Shown: positions 1 to 9,995, counted from the stretch's first letter. The stretch is 44,253 nt of DNA from a virus (IMGVR_UViG_3300003319_000462:1-44253), one strand, 5' to 3'. Made by a program: numbers and translations. The notes: generated by a model not told the origin, from the letters alone.

Positions 1-25
1 GGGGGGCCCGTCGACCGGCGGGGCG
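1..25. repeat. Left copy of 25-bp terminal direct repeat (assembly overlap)
   Basis: The first 25 bases are identical to the last 25 (44229-44253). A single reading frame runs through the repeat, so this is best read as the overlap of a circular or circularly permuted assembly and not as two biological copies. The unique genome would then be 44228 bp. Confidence 0.9.
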
Positions 26-310
26 GGGTCGCCGTCTCCCGTTCCTGCCGGCGCGGGCCCGCTTGATCAGGCGGTGCAGCACGCGGCCGCCATGCCCGCG
101 GTGTCCGGTATGGGCTTCGGGTCGCCGACGCGGCGCCCGGCCGAGCCGGTGACCGCGGGTCTCGGCGTGGGCGCCGGCGCCGGTCCCGAGGCTCTGGCCA
201 CCTTCAGGCCCCAGCCTTCGGTGTCGGGAGCCTACGCGATCTTGGCCAACCAGCTGCGTGACCCGTCGCTCCAGCGTCTCGCCGACACGGCGGCCGAGCA
301 GGGGCTCTGA
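2..310 (+). CDS. Small conserved virion-region protein, 3' part (5' part at the right end)
   Basis: This is the carboxy-terminal part of a protein that starts at 44071 and crosses the circle junction. Joined once across the 25-bp overlap it is 155 aa. The frame at base 2 is the frame used at 44227-44253. The middle is rich in Gly, Pro and Ala; the end, about residues 115-155, looks helical. The stop overlaps the ATG of the 2003-aa gene (TGATG at 308-312), which suggests coupled translation. A GTG at 74 could be mistaken for the start, but the frame is open upstream. The gene lies between the portal and the giant virion protein, so a structural or packaging role is inferred. I do not know its function. 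Confidence 0.8.
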   Translation, partial: GGPSTGGAGSPSPVPAGAGPLDQAVQHAAAMPAVSGMGFGSPTRRPAEPVTAGLGVGAGAGPEALATFRPQPSVSGAYAILANQLRDPSLQRLADTAAEQGL

Positions 311-3300
311 TGGCCGAGCCCGGCTTATCGTTCGGCCTCGGCGGCTACGACTTCGCCTCCCCGGTAGAGACCGCGCGTCAGCTCGCTGTGGCGCAACAGG
401 TGCTGCCTCCGGGGTACAACGACCCCCGGCTGGTGGCGGCGTTCACCGGCCAGGGGATGTCTGACGATCAAGTCGCCGAGGCGCTCCAGGGCGTGCAGGC
501 CCACAGCTCCATGGCCCAGGTCGCCCAGCTCCTCAACGCCATGCCGGAGAGATCCCGGGCGCAGTACTGGCGCCAGCTGACCTCCGATCAGCGGAGCCAG
601 TTGTCTCAGCTGGGCCTGACCGTGCCCACCTCCCCGCACCGAGGACTGTTCGGTTCTGTCGCTCATCTCGCCGGTCAGGTCCTCAGTCCGATTGAAGGCG
701 TCGTCTCCGACATCGCCCGGCCGGTCACGTCCGCCGTCGGAGCAGGACTCCATGGCCTGGGGGCTGGGATGCGCGCCGCCCAGCATGGGTACCGGGCCTC
801 GGTCGCTCTGGAAGACGAACTCGGCGCCGCAAGCCTTCCTGGTCCGGCGCGGGGGCTGGTGCATCTCGCCGCGCCGATTCTCGGCGCCGTCGGGGCGGTC
901 GCCGCCGCCCCTGAGGGCGTGGTGGCTGGGTCGGTGGCCGCCGGCGCTGGGCTCGCGGCTCCCGGTCTGGCGGCTGGGTTGGGAAACGTACTGCATGTCG
1001 GGACTCTGCGTCGGGTGTGGCAGGAGACCTCCGACGGCTCGATGACTTTCGACCGGGCGCATACCTCCAAGGCGCTGGAGCTGGTGGGCGGCGACACGGG
1101 AGCGTTGGAGCTGGCGCGCTACATGGCCAAGGCCGGAGACCCGATCAAGGGCGTCCAGGCCTACGTGGACGAAGTGAGACCGCCCGGCGATCCCAAGGCT
1201 GTGTTCGCCTCTTTGATGGCGCACGCGCAGAGCGCGCCGGCTCTTCAGGATGCGGCCCGAGTGCTGGCTCAGGGGCGGATCTCGCCCGGCCGCGATCTCG
1301 CCCATTCCGTCGGTCTGAACGCCGGTCCGCTCTTCACGGTGGTCTCCGGGTCGGGCGACGCCGCGTTCGACTGGTTCGCCGATCCGCTGATGTGGGGGGC
1401 CAAGGGCGTGCAGACTCTCCGGCTGGCCAGACGGGCCTTGCCGTGGAGCGACTTGGAGGCGGCTGTCGAGGCGCAGCGGGGCCCGGACCTCGCCGCCCGC
1501 GCCGCCGCCAGGTCGGTCACGAGCCTGCGCGCGCCTGGTTACGCGACTGCGCTGGCTCGCTTCCAGGGCAGTGAGCCCGAGCGCATGGCCGTCCTCATCG
1601 CCGATGCGGTGCGAGAGGGCGACCTCGCACGGGCCACGCGTCTGGAGCCTCGCATCGCGTCATCGCTCGACGCGCTGCTGGATTGGCACAACGACCTGGC
1701 CGCCCAGGACCTGCTGGCTGGGGGCGTTGGTGAGGGTGTGCGCAGCGCGGACGACGTGTTCGACTTCTACAAGTCCTCGTTGGGCAAGAGCCTCTTGGCC
1801 GCGGGCAAGTTCGGCCAGTACACCTCCAAGAACGTCTTCGAGCTCCCCCATCTCTCCGCCGTGGGGGCGCTGAAGATCGGCGCCAAGGTGAATCTGGGTG
1901 AGGCGTTGAACACTCTGGCTTCTAAGGGGGCGATCTTGTCCTCGCCCTTGGAGCCCGGCGACGTGGTCGACACGCAGTCTGGGTTGTGGGCCGGGGCGAG
2001 ACAGCTCATCCGGGCGCCGGCTCGCTTCGTGGAGACGATGCTTCAGAACGTCCCGCGCAGCCGGTTGCTGGACCTGCGTTCCGACGAGGCCCCCGGCGAG
2101 GTCATGCGGCTGTTGGACCTGGCCGGCGACCGAGGGTTCTCGGACCAGATGTTCAACCGCTTCATGGCTGAGAGCACCGACGCCGGCCGTCGCGCCGTGC
2201 TCCATGACGCTCTCTCCGCCTGGGCCGACAGCACGGGGTGGCATGGCACGGAAGAAGGCCGCGAGGCCATCCATCGACTCATCCAGCGCGGCGAGCAGAA
2301 GTACGCGCCGGGGGGCATGGACAGGTTCGGAGAAGGTCAGATCCCCACCGCCGTCACCCCCCAGTCCCAGTCGGCTCATGAGTTCGCTGTCCCCGACACC
2401 CGCGAAGCCGTTCGGGCGGCGGCGTCTAACAACGTGCTGCGCACGATCAACCGCGGGATCAACAACGAGTGGCTCGACGCTTCCATGGGGCGCATCTGGA
2501 AGCCGGCGGTGCTGATGCGGCTGGGTTTCATACCCCGGGCGATTTCCGAAGAGCTGATCCAGACGGTGCTGCGCTATGGGCCCAAGGCTCTGGCCAACAA
2601 CGTGATCGGCGAGCCTGCCGCTTTCGCCGTGCTAGAGGGCCAGCCCTGGGGTCCGTTCCGCCCTATCGCCTGGGCGGCCAAGCACATCGACGACAAGATC
2701 CCGTTGGCCATGAAGGGGGCCGAGGAAGGCCCCGTCGCACGTTTCGGCGACTTCCTCGCCGCCCACGCCACGGCCTACACCGCCCGAGCGTTCGCCCCTC
2801 TGGTCACCCGCGAGGGTATGGAGGGCTTCTCAGCGTGGAAGCGGGCCCAGTCGAATCTCCGGGCCCGCGACGACGCCTACCGAGCTTTGGCCGGCGCCGA
2901 GGAGCTGAAGGCGACGGACCCCGAGGCCTATGTGGCTCTGCACCTCGCGGCAAGAGAAGCGGCTCTGACGGCGGCGCGTGACCCGGTGCTCCAGCGCACG
3001 CTCGGGGGTCAGCTCTTCTCCACGATGAAGGGCTACGGGGTGTCCAACCCCACCGACGAGGTGCTGTTCGACCGGACGGGCCAGCCCTACCAGATCGGGA
3101 CCAAGGGGTCAGGGTTCGTCGAGACTCAGAAGTTCGACTGGCGGGGCAACCTCGACCCCCGCTTCATCGCCGACGCCGATCTCTTCTATCACTCGCACTG
3201 GCGGGACGGCATGGTCCGGGCTATGAGCGAACAGGTCGAGCGCTATGTGGGGGGGCCCGAAACGCTGGGCCCGCTGCGCGACATCGTCGGCGGAGACCCG

Positions 3301-6300
3301 GCTCAGTTCATCGCCGAGGCCCGAGCTGGGCTGCGGGAGGCGCCGAGATCGGTGGGCGAGGACTTCGAGGCGTTCATCCGGACTGGAGACTTGGAGCGAC
3401 TGGACCACGCCAAGCTCGCTCTCGCCGAGGCGGGCGAGTTCCCGGGCTCGCAGCGTGTGGCTCAGCTCATTGACCACGCCGACGCCATCGGCACGATCAA
3501 CAACGGTCGGGCCTTGCACTCCGTGCTGGCCCCGGGTGAGGCGATCTTCGATCCCGAAGCCGCTCATCGCGCTGCTGTCGAAGCCGGGGAGCGTTGGCTC
3601 AACAGCGAACATGGCGCAAGGTTCGCCTCTCGCTGGGACCGCACCCGTGACGACACGCTGGTCCCCAGGGGCCATGTTCGAGTGTGGTCCGTCCACGTCA
3701 CTCCGGACCAGGCCCGCCCCTTCCTCACCGACGCGCCGAGCGCGCCGGCGGCGCCGGACGGCGCTGTGTCCAGGTCGCTGCAAGCCAGTGCGCGTCTGCA
3801 CGACCCCGGTGAGATGGCGTCTCAGGCCGAGTTGGCCGCGGCTCGGGGCAAGGGGCATGTGCTGGCTTCGGCCGTGGGCACGACCGACCGGGATCACGCG
3901 GCGCAGATGATGGCCGAGTTGCAGCGGCGCTACCCCGGATTCGACTTCCACATGCGCTACAACGATGTGGCCGAAGAAGTCATCGACGCCCGCCGGCTCA
4001 ACGGCCCGAGGGCTCCCGAAGACCCCTTCTCCGCGGCCTTCGACCGTGCCCGGATCGAGTATGTGAACGCGCGCACATTGCTGGGTGAGGCGATGGACGC
4101 GTACGGGCCTCTGCCGGCGCTTCAGCGTCACGAGGTGCTCATGGACCACGCCTTGGGCACGGCGGCCGAGCACGTCGACAGACTCGTTCCTTTGGACGAA
4201 AAGACCCGGGAGGCCGTCGACAATGCGTATGCGGTCATGCGCAAGTGGATGTGGGCGTCTGACGCCGCCGACGTGGAGAAGCCCGAGGTAATGCACGAGA
4301 TCCTTCGCCCGCTGCGGGTCGATGTGGCCGGCTTCGGGCAAGAACACTTCCTGCCTTCCATCACGGATCTGCCCGGTCTGTCGTTCGGCCCGATCCCCGT
4401 GACCATCCCGCCTGAGGGCATGTGGGGCAAGATGACCAAGGGCTGGTGGGAGCGCGTGGTCGGCCCGTCGGTGGACGCCATGAGCCGCCGCCCTCTTTTC
4501 ATAGAGAGCTACGTCAAAACGGCTTCTCCTGTCCGGGAAGTGATGGAGCCGTTGTTGGTGGACTCCGAACTTCGGGCCGAAGGCCGGAGAATCGCCAGAG
4601 CGCTGGGGGTCAGCCCCACCGCGCTGCGAGAGGCCGCTTCTCTCCCCGACGAGGGATTGTTCAGCGAGTTGGACCGCGCCACGCAGGCGACGATCCGGCG
4701 GTGGGACGCCATGGAGGAGCGGGTGGATCGCGCCGTGCAGGGCGTGGCTTTCGACCGGGCCATGGCCGACTCGGTGCCGTTCATCGACGACCACTCGGTC
4801 CGCAGCCAGTTCGCCGAAAACGTGCAGAACCTCTCCCCCTTCTACTGGGCCCAAGAAGCGTTTCTGCGTCGGTGGGCGCGCACGCTGACCCACTCACCCG
4901 AAGCTGTCCGCGAGGCGCAGCTGCTCGTTATGGGCTTCCGCCACGCCGGGATCACCCGTCAGAACGAGTACGGCGAAGACGTCTTCATCTACCCGGGCAG
5001 CTCGGAGTTGCAAGATCTGCTGGCTCACACCGCCGAGCTCATCACCGGTAAGCCGTTCGTCATGCCCATCTCGGTGCCCATGTCGGGGCAGGTGAAGATG
5101 GCGTCCCCCGGCTTCGACCGCATCGGCGTACCGGGGGCCGGGCCGCTTCTGGGCGTGCCCATGAATCTGTTGGCCCGGCGCTTCCCGGAACTGGCTCCGG
5201 TGAACGAGGCCGTGCTCGGTCCTCAGGGATCGGGCCGCTCGATCTCCGACGGCTTCTTCCCCACTTCGGTCATGCGGGTGTACCACGCCTTCAACGACAG
5301 CCCGGAGAAGTCTTCGCAGTACGCCTCGGCCATGATGCAGGCCAACGCGTTCCTGGAGACGTCTGGGCACGGGTTGCCGGACAACGCCACGCCGCGGGAG
5401 AAGGAGCTGTTCTTGGAGCGGCTCAGCAATTGGACCCGCACGCTGGTGATAAACCGCGCCGTCTTCGGGATGGTCGGGCCCGCGTCGCCCTCTCCGCAGT
5501 TCCCTGTGAGACTGCACACCGAGTACCTCAGCTTGCTGCGGTCGCTGGGCCCGGAAGAAGGAACCAACGAGTTCATCCGCCGGAATCCCGACGCCACCGC
5601 CTATACGGTGTTCGGCACCAAGAACGAGGCCGGCGCGCCGCTGCCGGCCACCACCGCAGCGTTCAGGTTCATCACCAAGCATGACGCGTTCCTGTCCAAC
5701 TACCCGCAGGCCGCGGCGTGGTTCTTCCCCCAGGCCAGAACCGACGACCCCTTTGACCGCGCCGCCTACAGCGAGCAGATCGCGCTGGGGCTGCGCACCC
5801 GTAAGACGCCCGAGGAGTACGTCGACGACGTCAAGTACCAGAAGGCCGCGGTCCAATACTTCCCCAACTTCGACGCCTACGAGGCGGCCAAGCTCCGGGC
5901 CAGAGGGAACCCGGTCGCGCTCCAGCAGGTGGAGCGGCAGTGGGGGGACTGGAAGCGGGCGTTCTTGTCCCAGCACCCTATCTTTGCCGACGAGATCCAA
6001 AACCCGAAGGCGCACCTGCGCCGGACCGAGACGCTGCGCCAGATGAGAGAAGCCCTCCAAGATCCGCGGCTGCCCAGAACCTCTCAGAACCGGGCGCTTG
6101 CCCAGCTCGTAGACGGCTTCCGCAGCTTCTCGGACACCCGAGCGGCGCTGGCTTACAGACGGGATTCGTACTCCCAGATGCGGCGCAAAGACCTTGACGC
6201 CCGCTTCATCAACTTCGCCCAGGCGACAGCCTCCACCGATCCAGGGGCGCTGGGTTTCTACAATCGGGTCATACGCCCGGAGGTCGAGACGATGACGAAC

Positions 6301-6321
6301 CTGAACTTGGGGACGCTCTAG
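310..6321 (+). CDS. Giant (2003 aa) putative internal virion or DNA-ejection protein
   Basis: This is the largest gene of the genome, at 2003 residues, with its ATG overlapping the previous stop. It lies directly after the portal region and before a virion NlpC/P60 hydrolase, where podoviruses and relatives keep internal core or ejection proteins. Residues about 178-225 form a long Gly/Ala/Val hydrophobic stretch that could enter a membrane. Around residues 725-775 there is a segment with WKPAVLMRLGF and EEL motifs of a kind I associate with very large phage structural proteins. The C-terminal 200 residues are charged and helical. I looked for catalytic signatures of T7-like RNA polymerase (as in N4 virion RNAP), transglycosylase and ADP-ribosyltransferase and found none that hold. 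The stop shares its G with the next GTG (TAGTG). An ejection role is inference from size and position. Confidence 0.8.
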   Translation: MAEPGLSFGLGGYDFASPVETARQLAVAQQVLPPGYNDPRLVAAFTGQGMSDDQVAEALQGVQAHSSMAQVAQLLNAMPERSRAQYWRQLTSDQRSQLSQLGLTVPTSPHRGLFGSVAHLAGQVLSPIEGVVSDIARPVTSAVGAGLHGLGAGMRAAQHGYRASVALEDELGAASLPGPARGLVHLAAPILGAVGAVAAAPEGVVAGSVAAGAGLAAPGLAAGLGNVLHVGTLRRVWQETSDGSMTFDRAHTSKALELVGGDTGALELARYMAKAGDPIKGVQAYVDEVRPPGDPKAVFASLMAHAQSAPALQDAARVLAQGRISPGRDLAHSVGLNAGPLFTVVSGSGDAAFDWFADPLMWGAKGVQTLRLARRALPWSDLEAAVEAQRGPDLAARAAARSVTSLRAPGYATALARFQGSEPERMAVLIADAVREGDLARATRLEPRIASSLDALLDWHNDLAAQDLLAGGVGEGVRSADDVFDFYKSSLGKSLLAAGKFGQYTSKNVFELPHLSAVGALKIGAKVNLGEALNTLASKGAILSSPLEPGDVVDTQSGLWAGARQLIRAPARFVETMLQNVPRSRLLDLRSDEAPGEVMRLLDLAGDRGFSDQMFNRFMAESTDAGRRAVLHDALSAWADSTGWHGTEEGREAIHRLIQRGEQKYAPGGMDRFGEGQIPTAVTPQSQSAHEFAVPDTREAVRAAASNNVLRTINRGINNEWLDASMGRIWKPAVLMRLGFIPRAISEELIQTVLRYGPKALANNVIGEPAAFAVLEGQPWGPFRPIAWAAKHIDDKIPLAMKGAEEGPVARFGDFLAAHATAYTARAFAPLVTREGMEGFSAWKRAQSNLRARDDAYRALAGAEELKATDPEAYVALHLAAREAALTAARDPVLQRTLGGQLFSTMKGYGVSNPTDEVLFDRTGQPYQIGTKGSGFVETQKFDWRGNLDPRFIADADLFYHSHWRDGMVRAMSEQVERYVGGPETLGPLRDIVGGDPAQFIAEARAGLREAPRSVGEDFEAFIRTGDLERLDHAKLALAEAGEFPGSQRVAQLIDHADAIGTINNGRALHSVLAPGEAIFDPEAAHRAAVEAGERWLNSEHGARFASRWDRTRDDTLVPRGHVRVWSVHVTPDQARPFLTDAPSAPAAPDGAVSRSLQASARLHDPGEMASQAELAAARGKGHVLASAVGTTDRDHAAQMMAELQRRYPGFDFHMRYNDVAEEVIDARRLNGPRAPEDPFSAAFDRARIEYVNARTLLGEAMDAYGPLPALQRHEVLMDHALGTAAEHVDRLVPLDEKTREAVDNAYAVMRKWMWASDAADVEKPEVMHEILRPLRVDVAGFGQEHFLPSITDLPGLSFGPIPVTIPPEGMWGKMTKGWWERVVGPSVDAMSRRPLFIESYVKTASPVREVMEPLLVDSELRAEGRRIARALGVSPTALREAASLPDEGLFSELDRATQATIRRWDAMEERVDRAVQGVAFDRAMADSVPFIDDHSVRSQFAENVQNLSPFYWAQEAFLRRWARTLTHSPEAVREAQLLVMGFRHAGITRQNEYGEDVFIYPGSSELQDLLAHTAELITGKPFVMPISVPMSGQVKMASPGFDRIGVPGAGPLLGVPMNLLARRFPELAPVNEAVLGPQGSGRSISDGFFPTSVMRVYHAFNDSPEKSSQYASAMMQANAFLETSGHGLPDNATPREKELFLERLSNWTRTLVINRAVFGMVGPASPSPQFPVRLHTEYLSLLRSLGPEEGTNEFIRRNPDATAYTVFGTKNEAGAPLPATTAAFRFITKHDAFLSNYPQAAAWFFPQARTDDPFDRAAYSEQIALGLRTRKTPEEYVDDVKYQKAAVQYFPNFDAYEAAKLRARGNPVALQQVERQWGDWKRAFLSQHPIFADEIQNPKAHLRRTETLRQMREALQDPRLPRTSQNRALAQLVDGFRSFSDTRAALAYRRDSYSQMRRKDLDARFINFAQATASTDPGALGFYNRVIRPEVETMTNLNLGTL

Positions 6322-7745
6322 TGCCTGTAACCACTCAGGGCAGACCGCTGGTCTACGGAGCGTCGAGACGTGCGAGAGCCGCCAGAGCCGCCAGAGGCTC
6401 CGGTCCTGCGGCCGTGCCGTACGGCGCCACGCCGCCGCCGCCGTCGAGCGCGACCCTCAACTTCGGTGACACGGACAATGTCGGTGGTTTGACGAACGAG
6501 CAGCTCCTCCAGCTCATGGCGGTGACGCACTACTCCGCGTCCGAATTGCAGACGCCGTTCAACGCCAACCCGGGCGTGTTAGATCCCACCGCTCCGCCGT
6601 GGTCTCGGTATGGCCAACGGACGCACCCCGTTTCCACCACAGTGGCCCAGTCCCTCCAACACTTGGCTGACATGGACCCCGACAGTCGGGCCGCTCTCCA
6701 GTCCAAGCTGTGGGGGGCTGGCTACTACGGCGGCCGGGTTCCGTTGTGGGGCGAGGTGGACGGCCTCACTGTCACCGCCTTCAAGAAGCTGATCGACGAA
6801 GCGATCATGGTCTCCGCCGGCGGCGGGGACATGCAGACGTTCCTCGACAGAAAGATCCTGGCCAACCAGTCCCAGCCCGGCAGAGGCAAGGGGCCGGTGT
6901 TCCTGGAGGGCAAGGACTACACGATCAACACTTCGGACCCGAACGAGATCCGGCTCCTGGCGGACAAGGTGGGCCAGGCGGTGCTCGGGCGCAAGTTGAC
7001 CAAAGCCGAGCACGCCAAGGCCCTGGCCCAGGTCACGGGGGCCCAGACCGCTCAGCAGCAGAAGACCATCGCTGCGGACAAGGCGACCCGTCTGGCCAAC
7101 GCGCAGTTGCGGGCCGACGTCGTCACCGATCCGACGACGGGCGAGGTTCTTTCTGTCGGAGAGGCCCAGCTCGGCGGCGCCCCCTCGGGCAGTCGGGCTG
7201 TCTCAGACGCCATGAGATACATCGGAATTCCGTATGTGTACGGAGCTGGCCATGGGGCGGAGATGACGCCGGGACGGCCGGCCGCGCTCGACTGCTCCTC
7301 GTTCGTGGGCAAGGTCTACGGGGACATGGGAATCAACATCGCCGGCACGACAGCGACCCAGGTGAGACAGGGCCAGCCGGTGGCCAGCCTGGACCAGGCC
7401 ATGCCCGGCGATCTCGTCTTCTTCGGGGACGCCTCCAGTCCCTCCCATGTCGGGCTCTACATCGGCGGCGGCAAGATGATCGCCGCTCCTCATACCGGCG
7501 ATCACGTCCGAGTGCAGCCGGTGTACGAGAACCCCTCGGCCATTCGCCGCGTCGTGGACGGCGCCGGCGCTCCTCTCGGCGGCCGGCAGCTTCTCTCCGC
7601 CCCTGACACACTGACTTCTGTGCAGGGCGTCAACCCCACCGCCGACGTGGAGACGATGCTGCGTGAGCAGAACCCGGTCGAAGCCGGCGCGCATGACATG
7701 AGCGCCGCGTTCTTACTCTTCAGCGATCTGCTGAGAGGCGTGTGA
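6321..7745 (+). CDS. Virion-associated NlpC/P60 peptidoglycan hydrolase
   Basis: The protein has 474 residues. The N-terminal half is unassigned and begins with a low-complexity R/A/P tail. Residues about 290-415 form an NlpC/P60 cysteine peptidase domain: YIGIPYVYG, the nucleophile in ALDCSSF (Cys about 325), MPGDLVFFG, and the catalytic His in SHVGLYIGGGKM (about 376). Family members cut the stem peptides of peptidoglycan. It sits among virion genes and not in the lysis cassette, so it probably opens the cell wall during DNA entry. Its GTG start shares a base with the stop of the giant protein, and its own stop overlaps the next ATG (TGATG), so the block is translationally coupled. A separate M15 endolysin at 18860 probably serves lysis. 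Confidence 0.85.
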   Translation: MPVTTQGRPLVYGASRRARAARAARGSGPAAVPYGATPPPPSSATLNFGDTDNVGGLTNEQLLQLMAVTHYSASELQTPFNANPGVLDPTAPPWSRYGQRTHPVSTTVAQSLQHLADMDPDSRAALQSKLWGAGYYGGRVPLWGEVDGLTVTAFKKLIDEAIMVSAGGGDMQTFLDRKILANQSQPGRGKGPVFLEGKDYTINTSDPNEIRLLADKVGQAVLGRKLTKAEHAKALAQVTGAQTAQQQKTIAADKATRLANAQLRADVVTDPTTGEVLSVGEAQLGGAPSGSRAVSDAMRYIGIPYVYGAGHGAEMTPGRPAALDCSSFVGKVYGDMGINIAGTTATQVRQGQPVASLDQAMPGDLVFFGDASSPSHVGLYIGGGKMIAAPHTGDHVRVQPVYENPSAIRRVVDGAGAPLGGRQLLSAPDTLTSVQGVNPTADVETMLREQNPVEAGAHDMSAAFLLFSDLLRGV

Positions 7746-8773
7746 TGGCCACGCTCACCCCGTTAGATCAGGCGGCGGTCAGACAGACCAGAAGAGCCCC
7801 GGCTCCCGCCGCCACGCCGACGAGAAGACCCGCGGCGAGAAGACCTGCGCCGGCGTCAAGACCGGCCGCCCCGGCGTCGCCGGCGGCGGCTGCGCCTCCC
7901 GCCACCATCGAGGAGGAGGTCCGCAGAAACTACGGCTACATGGCTTGGGCCCTGGCCGTCCCCGAGCTGCGTGCGATTCTCACTCAGGCCGCCCAGGAGG
8001 GATGGGACCGCAACCGTCTCCAGGGGGCGCTGAGCGCGACGGACTGGTGGAGAGCCACCTCCAACACCGTCCGGGAGTGGACGCAGCGCAAGGCCGAGGA
8101 CCCGGCGTCCGCTCAGCAGATGCTGGCCCAGGCCACTCTGAAGCTGCGGGTGCAGGCCCAACGCATCGGTGGAGGCGAGATCGCCGATGCCCGGCTGTCC
8201 CAGATCGCCGAGGACTCTCTCCGCTTCGGGTGGGACGACACGCAGACACTGGCGGCTTTGACCGGAGAACTGCGCTACGACCCGGCCAGACCGACAGGCG
8301 GGGACATTGGGGCCATCGCCGGGAAGTTCGCCACGCTGGCGAAGTTATATCTGGTGCCCATCGCTCCCGACGTCCTCTACGACAAAGCCAGGCAGGTCGT
8401 GGCCGGCACATCGGACGAGGCCACGTTCTTGCAGTACGTGGTCGATCAGGCCCGCTCTCTGCATCCCACCATCGCCAGATTCATCGACGAGCAGAACTCC
8501 ACGAGGAGATACTTCGATCCCTACGTGGGCCTGGCCGCCCATGATCTGGAGATCCCGGCCGACTCCATCGACCTCATGGACCCCAAGTGGTCCCGGGCCA
8601 TCAACACCATCGACCCGACCACTGGAGATCGTCGGGCTATGGGCTTGTCGGAGTGGCAGACGATGTTCCGATCCGATCCGATCTATGGCTACCAGTACAC
8701 CGCGGGCGGGCGCCAGCAGAGCTACGAGCTGGCCAACACCATTGAGCAGACCTTCGGGAAGGTGGCCGTCTGA
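7745..8773 (+). CDS. Putative internal virion protein (Arg/Pro/Ala-rich N terminus)
   Basis: This 342-aa protein starts at the ATG that overlaps the previous stop; a GTG three bases upstream is the alternative. Residues 1-52 are a basic Pro/Ala/Arg tail with no regular structure. Every arginine I read in its first 40 residues is AGA. Residues about 55-130 carry a helical segment with the pattern GWDRNRLQGAL then TDWWRATS, which I have seen in large virion proteins of other phages but cannot name. The rest is helical. It is coupled by TGATG to the next gene, which has a related layout (disordered Pro-rich N terminus, then a helical body). A virion role alongside the giant protein is inferred. 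Confidence 0.7.
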   Translation: MATLTPLDQAAVRQTRRAPAPAATPTRRPAARRPAPASRPAAPASPAAAAPPATIEEEVRRNYGYMAWALAVPELRAILTQAAQEGWDRNRLQGALSATDWWRATSNTVREWTQRKAEDPASAQQMLAQATLKLRVQAQRIGGGEIADARLSQIAEDSLRFGWDDTQTLAALTGELRYDPARPTGGDIGAIAGKFATLAKLYLVPIAPDVLYDKARQVVAGTSDEATFLQYVVDQARSLHPTIARFIDEQNSTRRYFDPYVGLAAHDLEIPADSIDLMDPKWSRAINTIDPTTGDRRAMGLSEWQTMFRSDPIYGYQYTAGGRQQSYELANTIEQTFGKVAV

Positions 8774-9810
8774 TGGCCGAGCCGTGGTATGAGGCGGGGT
8801 TCCCCGATCAGCAGTCGTTCGAGGCGGTGTACGGCAGAGGCGCCACCTCCACGGCCTCCAATGCTGGGCCCGGGCCCTTCGGCGCTCCGGCGCCGACTCC
8901 TTCGCCGCCCCCGACGCAGCAGCCCTCTCCTGCCCCTCCACCGCCTCCCGCTCCGACTCCGGCGACTGGACCCACCGCGTTACAGCGTGACTCGCGCCAG
9001 ATCATCAACAACCTCCTCAATCAGTACGGCCTGGGGTCGCTCAGCGACTGGGCCTGGGGGCTCATCACCACCGGAGCCAGCCCGGCCGAGGTGCAGGCGC
9101 AGCTGCGACAACGTCCTGAGTTCGGGCAACGCTTTCCCGGCATCGCCGAGCGTGAGCGCAGAGGATTGCCACCCATCTCTCCTGGCGAGTACGTGAGCTA
9201 TGAGAACGCGGCCCGCCAGCTTTTCCACGCGGCTGCGCTCCCTTCCGGGTTCTACGACTCGCAGGAGGCGCTGGGGAGATTCATCGGCGACGACGTGTCG
9301 GTGGCCGAACTGTCCCAGCGAATCAGCAACGGCTACTCCCGGGTAGCCGAGGCCCCCCAGGCTGTGCGCGACGCCTTTGCTTCGTACTTTGGCGCCGCGG
9401 GACCCGGCGCCCTCGCCGCCTTGTTCCTTGACCCCAACGAGTCGGCTCCGCATCTGGAGGCCATGGCCGACGCCGCCATGGCCGGCGGTATCGCCGCGCA
9501 GTCCGGCATTCATCTGAGCCAGGCTCAGGCCATGGACCTGGGGGAGCAGCACGTCACCGACTACCGGCTGCACCTGGGCTTCGGGCAGCTGGCTTCCCAG
9601 GCGCAGCTCTTCTCCTCCACCATCGGAGAGCGGGGAACGAGTATCACCGCCTTAGAGGAGGGCGTGCAGTCCGTCTTCGACCACAACGCCGAGGCCACGG
9701 CTGAGATCGAGCAGCGCCGCCAGGCTCGGATCGCCGCATTCCAGGGCGCGGGTGGGGCGGCGGCGACCCAGAGCGGAGTCATCGGCCTCGGGTCCGCGCG
9801 CCCGGGCTGA
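8773..9810 (+). CDS. Putative internal virion protein (Pro-rich N terminus)
   Basis: The protein has 345 residues. Residues about 30-70 are a proline-rich linker. The segment after it contains LNQYGLGSLSDWAW, QLRQRPEFGQRFPGI and GLPPISPGEYVSYE motifs (about residues 78-140), which look like a repeated helical module of phage internal proteins. The C-terminal 200 residues are Ala-rich helix with an ALEEGVQSVFDHNAEATAEIE coiled-coil-like stretch. It is coupled to the upstream gene by TGATG and followed within 3 bases by the next ORF. The role is inferred from position in the block that follows the 2003-aa protein and the NlpC/P60 hydrolase. No enzyme signature is seen. Confidence 0.7.
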   Translation: MAEPWYEAGFPDQQSFEAVYGRGATSTASNAGPGPFGAPAPTPSPPPTQQPSPAPPPPPAPTPATGPTALQRDSRQIINNLLNQYGLGSLSDWAWGLITTGASPAEVQAQLRQRPEFGQRFPGIAERERRGLPPISPGEYVSYENAARQLFHAAALPSGFYDSQEALGRFIGDDVSVAELSQRISNGYSRVAEAPQAVRDAFASYFGAAGPGALAALFLDPNESAPHLEAMADAAMAGGIAAQSGIHLSQAQAMDLGEQHVTDYRLHLGFGQLASQAQLFSSTIGERGTSITALEEGVQSVFDHNAEATAEIEQRRQARIAAFQGAGGAAATQSGVIGLGSARPG

Positions 9811-9812
9811 GA

Positions 9813-9995
9813 ATGAGGCAAGCTATGCCCATGGCAGAATTCGATCCCTCCCCGACGAGTCAGTACGCCAAAGCGATCGCCGAGCTGAGAGCCGGGTACA
9901 GAAGCGACAAGCACCGCCAGTTGGGCGAGGCGGCCAACAGAAGATTGGGGGGCGACTCCAAGACGGTCGGCCCTGACCGAGTGAAGGGAGCCTGA
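9813..9995 (+). CDS. Small hypothetical protein
   Basis: The protein is 60 aa from the ATG at 9813, or 56 aa from the ATG at 9825, which has a GAGG seven bases upstream. It is hydrophilic and helical, with a YAKAIAELRAGYRSDKHRQ stretch. It lies between virion genes and 2 bases before the next start. No family is recognised. Confidence 0.55.
   Translation: MRQAMPMAEFDPSPTSQYAKAIAELRAGYRSDKHRQLGEAANRRLGGDSKTVGPDRVKGA

Noticed and set aside
3109-4893. Long antisense open frame (594 codons) opposite the giant protein
   Set aside because: It is the mirror of a GC-rich gene, has a low-complexity Arg/His-rich product, and no ribosome site.
4894-6060. Second long antisense open frame (388 codons)
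   Set aside because: Same reason; continues the same antisense pattern with no domain and no start signal.
310-6321. Giant protein as a virion RNA polymerase (N4-like)
   Set aside because: No convincing T7-type motifs; a single KGYG string lacks the needed spacing to Arg and Lys.
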